Below are positions 44,960 to 54,100 of a DNA stretch of 64,000 nucleotides, piece by piece. Position 1 is the stretch's first letter. Every line of letters begins with the position of its first letter. The notes under the pieces were generated by a model. That model did no database searches, was not told the origin of the DNA, and worked only from the letters and a program-made list of their open reading frames with translations. A program made the translations under genes and the position numbers. Source of the DNA: Aspidapion aeneum (lineage: Eukaryota > Arthropoda > Insecta > Coleoptera > Brentidae); contig OY755047.1 of assembly GCA_963576565.1 (NCBI GenBank), positions 28,867,351 to 28,931,350 on the forward strand, read 5' to 3'.

Positions 44960-45432
44960 ATCGTGAAATTTAGTACCCGTGAATTTAAAAATCAAACAAG
45001 TTTCGTGGCTAATCGGGTAAAAAGGAGTTTTTGTTTCTCATATCTTTCCGAGGGTAGCTTGAAAGCTTAACCTCACGGGGGTCCAACATCTAATGGACAC
45101 CTAATAAGTGTTGACAGTTAACTGTTTCGTCCTTGTGGGACTCCTCAGAACACTGCTTGGTCAAAGTGACTCTTTCGAAGTTAATTAGACGGTTTTGTCT
45201 CTAATCCTATGTAAATAGTGAGAAAACTCTCGCAAGAAGCGCCATCTACCAAAATACGAGAGAAACCAGAACAATAGCAGGCGAAAATAAACTGCTATAC
45301 ATATCGATGAATGAAAAGATCGATTACAAATAAAAAGAAACAAACTAATCCGTGACCTTCTGCCTGAAAGAGAAAAAACTCCTTTTTACCCGATTAGCCA
45401 CAAAATTTGTTTGATTTTTAAAGTAAAATATT
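44960..45432. mobile_element. Hammerhead-ribozyme-bearing repeat, copy 2, with terminal inverted repeats
   Basis: A left arm at 44983-45040 (AAAAATCAAACAAG, TCGTGGCTAATCGGGTAAAA, AGGAG) is inverted at 45367-45423. The middle holds the CTAATGGACACCTAATAAG block and the ribozyme. The copy lies directly after the broken RTE relic. No protein is encoded, and no clear target duplication was found. Copy 1 is at 1579-2235. Confidence 0.72.
45107..45154 (-). ncRNA. Hammerhead ribozyme, all core positions intact (type I topology)
   Basis: Read on the minus strand from 45154: stem I 5' strand AGTGTT; catalytic box CTGAGGA; stem II GTCC, loop CACAA, GGAC; then GAAA; stem III ACAGT, TA, ACTGT; cleavage triplet GTC (C17 at 45113); stem I 3' strand AACACT at 45112-45107. 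Every invariant base of the family is present (C3, U4, G5, A6, G8, A9, G12, A13, A14, U16.1, H17 = C) and all three stems pair fully. The predicted cut is between 45113 and 45112. Hammerheads are known in animal SINE-like, satellite and Penelope-like repeats, where they process RNA into monomers. Confidence 0.85.
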
Positions 45433-45939
45433 GAATACGTTTCTGTACAATTGAATTAAGTATACAATGCGCAACCGAAAGGCGTTTACCTTAAGCCAGA
45501 AGCACTTAAGGTCGTCAGTGTCAAACAAAATTTTATCGAACACATGTGATTTTTATTTTTAAAAACAAATCAGTTTTTTGTGTGTTTTGTTTATACTTGA
45601 AAATATTGGTGTTCTTTGGTTATAAACAAATAAAAAATAATAATATTATGTACAGGTATTAAATTGTTGTCCTTTAAAGATTGCATGGTTTTGATAATTA
45701 TAATATGATATGTGCTGGTTTACCAATTTAAGAAACATTGTGACTAAGTATATGCGAATATTTTTGAGTCATGATCATTGCTGCCATCAGAGGCAGATCT
45801 AGCAACGATTGTTGGGGGGGACTATGGACAAAAAACTTTTGGATAATAGGGGAACAAACATCTAGAACATAAAAATGTAAATAAATACAAAAATTGGAAA
45901 GATGTATAAAAATACCAATCATAACAAAAACATTTCATG
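45433..45939. other. Non-coding stretch
   Basis: No gene or repeat recognised. Confidence 0.45.
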
Positions 45940-46175
45940 TAAAAAAAAGCCAAAGACGAGAAGATAGTATTCCGTAAAAAGAATTGAGATAAATGTAAAG
46001 CCAAATTCTTTAATACAAATTTCAAAATTAAAGGTTCTTACTAGTTTGAAAATGTTTTTTTTTTACTTTTCCAAACTAGTAAGAACCTTTCATTTTGAAA
46101 TTTGTATTAGAGAACGTGGCGTTACATTTATCTCAATTCTTTTTCCGGAATACCATATTCGCATACTTGGCTTTT
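45940..46175. repeat. Long hairpin, ~105-bp arms
   Basis: The left arm (ATTCCGTAAAAAGAATTGAG, ATAAATGTAA, ATACAAATTTCAAAAT, AGGTTCTTACTAGTTTG) pairs with the right arm across a ~20-nt T-rich loop near 46055. It may be a foldback MITE. Confidence 0.75.
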
Positions 46176-46229
46176 TCTTATGCCTTGTAGTTTTAAAGTA
46201 GTAAAATATGAGGAATATTGTTCAGAACT

Positions 46230-47005
46230 TTTGCAATGCCTTATTTAAAATTTTGAGGTTTTTTAATTTTTTCCTATGGTTTTATCATAGCTCCTATCAG
46301 CCTTTCAAAGCTCAGCTTTCTAGCATTCCTCGAAGTGGGCAATGTTACTTTTATATAACTTTACATTTATAGGGCAGGGAAGTAAATTAAAATTTTGTGG
46401 TTTTTATATTTTTTACTATAGTTTCATAATATTTCCTATCAGTCTGCCAAAGCTCAGCTCTCTAGCGTTTCTGGAAGTGGGCAATGTTACTTTTATATAA
46501 CATTACACTTATAGGGGAGGGACGCAGAATAAAATTTTGGGGTTTTTAAATTTTTTCCTATAGTTTTATAATATTTCCTATTAGTCTGCCATAGCTTATA
46601 GTCTAAATTATACGCATTTGTAATGACGTCACCAGGTGAGAAAAAACGTATGAAGTAGATATTTTTGGCAATCAATGTTTTTGAGTGACAGTGTCGGATA
46701 CTTCACATAACCAATTACCTACCTATTTAAATCATAGACACTACTTTTTTTAAAAAGTTTATTGTCACCGCTGTTTATAATATACTAAACAAAGGTAAAC
46801 AAAAATTACGTCATTACAAATGCGTATAATTTGGGCTATACCTCTCTAGCGCTTTTAGAAGTGGGCAATGTTAATTTTGCATAACTTTATATGTATAGGA
46901 GAGGAGAGTAACTTAGAATTTTGTTTTTTTTTAAATTTTTTCCAAGGGTTTGGTCATAATTTCTATCAGTCTGCCAAATTTCAGCTTTGTAGCATGTCTG
47001 GAAGA
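46230..47005. repeat. ~142-bp tandem array, about four units, interrupted by a MITE
   Basis: GTGGGCAATGTTA recurs near 46335, 46477 and 46863, each followed by TTT(A/G)TATAACTTTA-type sequence and later TATCAGTCTGCCAAA. The third unit is split at 46597 by the element ending at 46840. Confidence 0.78.
46597..46840. mobile_element. 244-bp MITE inside the tandem array
   Basis: Ends TATAGTCTAAATTATACGCA and the near inverse TGCGTATAATTTGGGCTATA, about 33 bp of inverted similarity, with TA at both outer edges. Neighbouring array units serve as the empty site. Confidence 0.78.
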
Positions 47006-47398
47006 ACAGGGTGTCTCATTATATTTTTTCCCACCATTTTAGACCATTAATAATTGATATACGAATATAAAAGAAATTGTGTTCGAATTCGCGAAATTTT
47101 TACTTTGAATATGCATCTTGACTTTATTCCTGATGCTTACCGTATTTGACAGGCGCTCAAATTTATAGTTTTTGTAAATTGGATGCTCCTTATATTATTT
47201 AATTAATAGATTAGGCTTGGAATATACTTTTCAAAAATACCCCATATGTCGCAGTTTTGATAAATAGTTTCTGAAATATTAGCGATAAATTTTTAGATGA
47301 TAAAAAAATAACATTTCCACTTTTGTGTTACTTTCAGTGTCCTTATTTCGAACTATGTTAGTCCCCATGACACAGTGACAATGATAACTATTTTTTCT

Positions 47399-48140
47399 AT
47401 AAGCGTGCGGAAAAGTCCACTTTTCCGCACGCATTTTAGTGTGGAAAGTGCCACTTTTCCGCACTAGTGCGGAAAAATATTTTTTCCGTACTAGTGCGGA
47501 AAAGTAAATTTGTTACGATTTTGAGGTGTTCTATAACATTTAGACCGTTCAAAATACATTTGTATCTTTCCTAGCACACGAAATATCCTAAAAATATTCA
47601 AATTGACTAAAATTTTGCTATATTTTCAATATTTTCGATAAAATAAAGTTTTCAGTAAAATAGGTTCAAATTATAAGTTTTAAACCTCCCCGGTATAAAT
47701 ATCGTCATTGTCAATGTCAAACAACAATGAACACTAGTGGTTTTAGATTTGGCATCTTAAATCACCATAGCAACAAAGTACAAACAAACTGTCAAAACAA
47801 AGCCAATTTTGCAGATACAAGCGTTTTTTGAATTTTTCAAACAAAAAAATCAGATTTTCAATGGATTCTTCGAACGAAGATCTACCCCAGTCAGTTCTAG
47901 AAGCCGCTAGAATGTGAATAATAATAATTGATTTGATTAAAACGTTTTGAATATAAATAATTTTCTGATTAATTTTTAGTTTTTTCCTCACGCTTATAGA
48001 AAAAATAGTGTACCTAACTCGTGCGTAAAGTGTCTTTTCCGCACTTGATTGCTGGCCAAACTCCGCTATCGCGTCGTTTGGCCATCTGCAATCTCGTGCG
48101 GAAAAGAGGCACTTTCCGCACTAGTTAGGTAAACTACTAT
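47399..48140. mobile_element. Nested element bounded by GTGCGGAAAAG palindromes
   Basis: Palindromic clusters of GTGCGGAAAAG and CTTTTCCGCAC occur at 47405-47510 (including a perfect GCGTGCGGAAAAGTCC hairpin partnering ACTTTTCCGCACGC) and at 48022-48125. The right cluster also has GGCCAAAC ... GTTTGGCC. The interior has TATAAATA near 47693 and a short ATG-started frame. Confidence 0.6.
47861..47917 (+). pseudogene. Start of a truncated ORF, MDSSNEDLPQSVLEAARM
   Basis: The 18-codon frame opens with M-D-S-S-N-E-D-L-P-Q-S-V-L-E-A-A-R-M and stops at TGA. In general character (acidic start, then LP-x-SVLEAA) it resembles the N-termini of insect transposon-encoded tyrosine-recombinase-like proteins, but the rest of such a protein is missing. 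The family link is a weak inference from memory; the truncation itself is seen. Confidence 0.3.
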
Positions 48141-48539
48141 TCTTTTAAATGACGCTCAAAATGACAACCGGTAACGACAACAAAGTCACTGTTGATACAT
48201 GGGGACTAAAATAATTTGGAATAAGGATACTAAAATTAACACAAGAGCGGTACTGTTATAATTGCTAATATCTCAGAAACTATGGCTCTAAACTACGGCA
48301 TATCGGGTATTTTTGGAAAATATGTTCCAAGCCTAATCTATTAATTAAATATAAGGAGCATCCAATTTATAAAAACTATAAATTTGAGCGCCTGTCAAAT
48401 ATGGTAAGCATCAGGAATAAAGTCAAGATGCAATTTAAAAGTAAACATTTCGCGAATTCGAACACAATTTCTTGTATATTCCTATATCAATTATTAATGG
48501 ACTAAAATGGTTGGAAAAAATATAATGAGACACCCTGTA

Positions 48540-49874
48540 CAGTAGAATTTTGATGATCTATACATGAGTGAGAGAGTGGCAATTTCGACGTTCTTTGAAA
48601 TTTTGTAACTACTTTATGAAAATCTATGAAACTTGGAGGGATTGTTAACTTTATGAAGATCTACTATTGTACAGTAGTTTGAGTTGCGTAGCTAAATCCG
48701 AAATAGATTTTTGGATAGGTCAAATATGGGCTGAAATGTTTCAAGAAAAGATGGTACAGCAGTTTACGCCGAGAACTTGGCCGGGCATTGCCGTGCTCTA
48801 TTCTCACTGTTGCAGGACCCAATTGTCCAAAATATAAAAAAAGACCCGCTGCGTTCCTCCCTATTATTTCAGTTTTTTTGTGTGTATTCGAGGGAGTTTT
48901 ATCTTTTGTCTCTAATTTGAAGAATGGATACGCAGTTACTTTATGTAATAATTCAATGAATAAGAAACATGGTTCCCCTTATCCCCCCTTTGGATTTACC
49001 ACTGATTGATGGTGATCAAGATGTGAACGGTTTTACGATGTATGTGCGAAAAACAAACAATAATTTTAACATGTTCGTAGTTAGTTTTTTATTAGTAAAA
49101 TGTAAAATGTGATCATCGTTTTTATTATTGCAATGTTTGTGTAAAAGTTTTGTACATTTTGGTATTTAAATTATGCCAAAAGATGTTTTAGAACTTTTTA
49201 TTTTAATTAAAAGAAATTGTGATAACTGAGTGTTATTAAGGACAACCATTTCTTTGGGATTTGATTTTTTTAAAACTTCTAATTGATCTGCAGGATTGTT
49301 AAGGTAGGTAAACAGACGAAGTCTGGCGGATCCTATATTTTCTCAACCAAAAAACGCGATTCTCAGTTGTATTTTCTATTTTAAAACGTTAAAGATACAA
49401 AATGTTTGGTAATTCAAACAATATAAATCTTAATAATAATAATTAACAATTTACCAATGACTTAGGTACACTTAATTTCGATAATCCTGCATATTATTTA
49501 AAGAAATATTGTTTTGAATAAAGCGACGGTAAATTTTTTGGTGAAAAATTTTTCCTCTTGGATATTTCTCCCTTTTTATATACCTAGATTAAAAATAGGA
49601 AAAAATATATTTTTAATATAATCTATTTCCAGGTTTTTGGGAAGGCTTAAGCTCCCAATATCACCCTGTATATGCTTATGCTAACCTTACTCATGAATGA
49701 CAAGTTAGTGACTGAACCGGTATTTATTTTAAGTGAGTGAAAAGAGAGTGCGCTATTTAAAAAATCGCTTTGTTTTGATTTCCAATTTTAAATTGTGATT
49801 CTCTTTCTACACCTTTAATTTTTTCCTAAATTGGTCGATTTGTTTTTAAGATATTTGCCGAATTTCGGACCATG
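48540..49874. other. Non-coding stretch left of the BEL/Pao element
   Basis: TGTACAGTAG occurs near 48537 and 48672 in direct orientation. A CACCCTGTATA terminus lies near 49664, possibly the right end of an older TIR element. No gene recognised. Confidence 0.45.
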
Positions 49875-49879
49875 GTATC

Positions 49880-50266
49880 TGTCCAAAATTCACTTTTGTT
49901 TTATTTTAATATTTTTCTCGCGTTTATACGTTCGTATTTGTCTTTAAGAATTTTGGCGAATGCGATTGAAAACTTTATTTTATTTTACTTTCTGAGCATG
50001 TTCAATTGCATCTTCGCGCACTCAACCAGTTGAATTTGTACATTGGGGGTGTGCGCGCTTCGATATAGGACAATTGCTGTCGAAAAATCACTTCTGTGTG
50101 AAAGACGTCACGAACAACACGCTGCAAAAACAGGGGTAAGTGCATCTTCAACTGTTCGTAATTATTTTCAGTTCAGATTTCATAATTAATTAAATTATTC
50201 GCAGGTGATTGGTAAACTAATTTTATGAACCAGCAATCTAATTAATTTTTCGCTTTATACCAATCA
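49880..50266 (+). repeat. 5' LTR (387 bp)
   Basis: Begins TGTCCAAAATTCAC and ends TATACCAATCA. Compared with the 420-bp 3' LTR it lacks 33 bp just after the first 14 bases. It contains a donor-like GGGTAAGTG at 50135 and an acceptor-like TTATTCGCAG ending at 50204. Confidence 0.93.
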
Positions 50267-50270
50267 TTTT

Positions 50271-50288
50271 TGGTCCTTCGAGCCGGAT
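50271..50288 (+). promoter_or_regulatory. Primer-binding site, complementary to tRNA-Tyr 3' end
   Basis: TGGTCCTTCGAGCCGGAT begins four bases after the LTR. Its complement, ATCCGGCTCGAAGGACCA, is the 3' end of a eukaryotic tRNA-Tyr including CCA, so tRNA-Tyr is the likely primer of minus-strand synthesis. Confidence 0.85.
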
Positions 50289-51152
50289 GCGTTTGAAAGT
50301 TTTTATTCGCTTCGCTAATAATAAAAGTATAATAGGTTTTTTTCATTTTTCAACGTGTTTTGGTTTTCCGTCTTTGACGATTTATAAATAGGTAATTTGT
50401 TTCGGAGAAATAAATTCAAGGTCATTGAATATGAGCTTATCATTCCAGTTTTTTTCTTTAACATTCTTTCCTAAAATGAGTAGTAGGTTTTAGGCAGGTT
50501 ACATATACATAAACAATTGCACGTAATTTATCGGCATATGATATAGGCTTACCAGTAGGTCCTATCTGCATTTTATTTTATTACTGCTGCTTTAGTTTAG
50601 AACTTTTATTGTAGCTTTATGGGTGCCATAGTATTATTTATTGTGTAAAGAGGTTTATAATTTAAGCTTCTTACTTGCCTATATTTACAAATTATTGGGA
50701 TCGCTAGTAGATAACTCGCTATTGCATGTCGCTAAGTTAATTAATTATCGCTAATTCGCACCGCGCAATTCCCCTTAACTATTAAAAAATATTTCGCTTT
50801 TATTTATTAGTAAATATAAATAAATAGTTCGTTTTCGCTCTTATTAACTAACAAAGGTAAATAAATAATTCGCTATTTTCACCGTTACTTAATTTATAAA
50901 AATTTATTAATTCGCTAAAATAATATGGTTAAATTCAATTAAAAATTATATTATTAATAATTCGCTTTCCCTTTTATTTATTAGTATCACTAAATAAATT
51001 GATAATTTTACCAATAATTGATTTTAATAAATTGATTTTATTTGGCTAAATTGTTAAAAATACCGCGTAATATCCCTAAATTGCTAAAAATAATTAAAAA
51101 TTTAGTTTTGCTTTTCTTTATTATACCCATCTGCATTAAATAAAGGATCATC
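50289..51152 (+). other. BEL/Pao untranslated leader with recurring TTCGCT words
   Basis: The 864-nt leader has no long frame. It repeats (A/T)TTCGCT or TCGCT about ten times between 50300 and 50970, often in the setting AATAATTCGCT, and is otherwise A/T. A packaging or dimerisation role is conceivable but not shown. Confidence 0.55.
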
Positions 51153-54100
51153 ATGTCCGCGGCTAAGATTAAATCGTATAAGACCCTTCGCACAATGTGT
51201 CATAATCAAATGAAAGAATTAAAAACTTTTGCTGACTCGGCTTCTAATGCTGACGAGACGGCTAAACTTCAGTTTAAAATTATGTACGCTCAAATTGATC
51301 AAGTGGTTAGCGATTTTGCTAAATATCATCAAAATCTTATATCTTTAATGTCAGCGACCGACGATTTTGAAATTGATACCGAAGAAGGAGTGAGAAAAGA
51401 CTTTGAATACTTACGATCTTACAATTACGCTAAGTATACCGCGCTGTTTGAAAAGCCAACACTGAAGGTTGAAACCGACGCATCCTCTGCTTCGGGACTA
51501 TCTAGTGGTAATCGACCGCCAAACTTGACTAATTTGAAAGTTCCAAAATTTTCCGGCGATATTAGACAATTTAGAAATTTTATGGACATGTTTAATGCGC
51601 TAGTTGACAACACAAATATTTCGAATATAGAGAAATTTAACCATCTTTTAAACTCCCTAGAGGGACCCCCGCTAGCACTGGTGCAATGCACACCTTTAGC
51701 CGCCGCTAATTATTCAATTGCTCTCGAATCGCTAAAAAACCGCTACGATAACAAACGGCTTATTGCTTTTTCACATTTAAAAACAATGGATAATGTTCCT
51801 TACGTAACAAATTCTAAAAATTCAAAACAATTGCGCACAATAGTTGACGTATATAGTGAAAATCTCTCCGCCCTTAAGGTACTTGGTTTTCCCACAGATG
51901 ATTGGTCTTTTTTGCTATACTATAATTTCAGTAAACATTTAGATCAGGAGACCATGACGCGATTTGAACTTGAACTTAATGATCCATCTCAAGTTTCTAC
52001 TTTTGACGATTTAAAGAATTTTGTACTAAAACGATGTAACGCTATAGAAGCGGTAGAATTTTCAACTAAACCTGATTTTTCTTCACCTTTAAAAACAGAC
52101 ACAAAAAATAGATTTTCTTCTAATCAGTCAAAACCTAGACAAACTTCTGCATTTTTTGGTAATGCAAGTCGAAATAATAATACAAAGTTAAATAATTCAA
52201 ATCAATCTTGTCTTTTATGTCAATCACGTGACCATAATATTTACAGATGCTTAGAATTTAAAAATAAAAATTCCTCTGAACGTTTTCAGTTAGCTAAAGA
52301 CAACAACTGGTGTCCTAATTGTTTAAGTGGGCAACATAACCTAGCTTTATGTCAATCGCAGTCTGTTTGCCGTTACTGTCAATCTAATAGACATCACTCT
52401 CTTTTACATATTTTTAAAAATAACAACAATTACAGTCCACATACTTCTAACCGCACGAATCTTGAAAATAATTACAATTCTAATGTACGACCCCCCTTTT
52501 ATAATTCGCAATACAATAACCCGCAAAGTTCTTCACAAAATAATTCGCCTGCTTTTAATGGTAATATCTCGCCTCAGCAAAATAATTCGCCAACCTCTCG
52601 CGCTTTTCAGCAACCGCCACAAACAGGTATGGAAAAATTACCTCAAAATTCGCAAAATACCTTAAATTACTTCTCCAATTCGCACGCTCAGAATACAATT
52701 TTATCTACCGCTATTATCGAGGTTATGGATTCTCGTGGCATTTTTCAAAAGGCTAGGGTTATTCTTGATTCTGGCTCAGAATGCAGTTACGTCTCTTTGA
52801 AGTTTTTCAAAAAACTTTCACTTCCACGCTATAGTTTATCCCTTTCTATTCAAGGATTAGGATCTATGAATGAAGTTACCTCTCAGGGAGGAGTAACTTG
52901 TATTATCAAACCGTATAATCAAACGGAACCACGCATGTCAGTCGACGCTGTGATCTTACCCAAGTTGTGTTCGGAAATTCCTAGCACTTATTTAGGTAAT
53001 ATAGATACTTCTGATTTTCAAAATGTACCCCTCGCGGACCCTACGTTCCAAGAACCCGCTAATATTGATTTTCTTTTGGGCGCTGATATTTTTCCCTATA
53101 TTTTACGCGAAGGGCGCATTGATAATGGCCCCAACAAACCAATTCTTCTTAATAGTATTTTTGGCTATATTATTATGGGAAAAAATAAAAATAATAAAAT
53201 TAAATCGCAATCACATTCAACCGCTTTATTTTGCTCTGTAAATGAAACCGATTCACTATCGCTAGACCACGCTTTAAAACGCTTTTGGGAATTAGAAGAG
53301 CTACCTAAAGCAAATTTTTGCTCGCCCTCCGATATTCTTGCCGAGAAAAGCTTTGTTGAGACTCACTGTAGAGACGAAACAGGGCGATACATGGTAGAAC
53401 TACCTTTCCAAGATAATACGCCTCCGCAATTTGATTTTCATGCAACGCGCTCATTGGCTTTAAGAAGATTTTTTTCGCTTGAAAAACGCTTAATTTTAAA
53501 TCCTAATATTTATAAAAAATATTCAGATACTATTCAAGAATATATTAACAATGATTATCTTGAAATTATTCCTGACGAAGAAATAAATAAAAACTCTTTT
53601 TACTTACCCCATCATTGCGTAGCCAAGGGTGACAATATTCGAATTGTTTTCGACGGATCGTCTCGTCCAAATCAAAATTCACCCTCGCTAAATGACACCC
53701 TTCTTACGGGGCCAAAACTTCAAAAAGAAGTTTTTGCTCTACTTCTTAGTTTTCGTATTTCTTCTGTGGTCTTTACTTGTGATCTTAAAAGCATGTTTAC
53801 ACAAGTTTTAATTGCCCCTATTCATAGGGATTTTCAAAGAATAATATGGAGATTCACTCCCAACGAGCCCATAAAAGACATGCGTTTTAAACGGGTCACT
53901 TTTGGTCTGAGCTCTTCTCCATATCTCGCTAACCGCGTCATTGCTCAATTAGCACAGGATGAAGGAAACAAGTTTCCTCAAGCTCGTGAGGTACTCAAAA
54001 CCTCAATTTACGTTGATGATTTAATTTGTAATGCAAATAACCTCTCAGAAGCTAGAAATTTACGCGATCAACTTATAGAACTATTGGGAAACGGTGGGTT

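Larger units (their letters stand above)
47006..48539. mobile_element. 1.5-kb TIR element with ~300-bp arms and a nested GTGCGGAAAAG element
   Basis: Ends ACAGGGTGTCTC and GAGACACCCTGT bracket long inverted arms (47006-47385 and 48170-48539), paired through TTCGAATTCGCGAAA, GACTTTATTCCTGATGCTTA and GGAATATACTTTTC-type words. Between the arms lies a second element (about 47395-48140) rich in TTTTCCGCAC and its inverse. The core holds a short frame, described separately. Confidence 0.78.
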
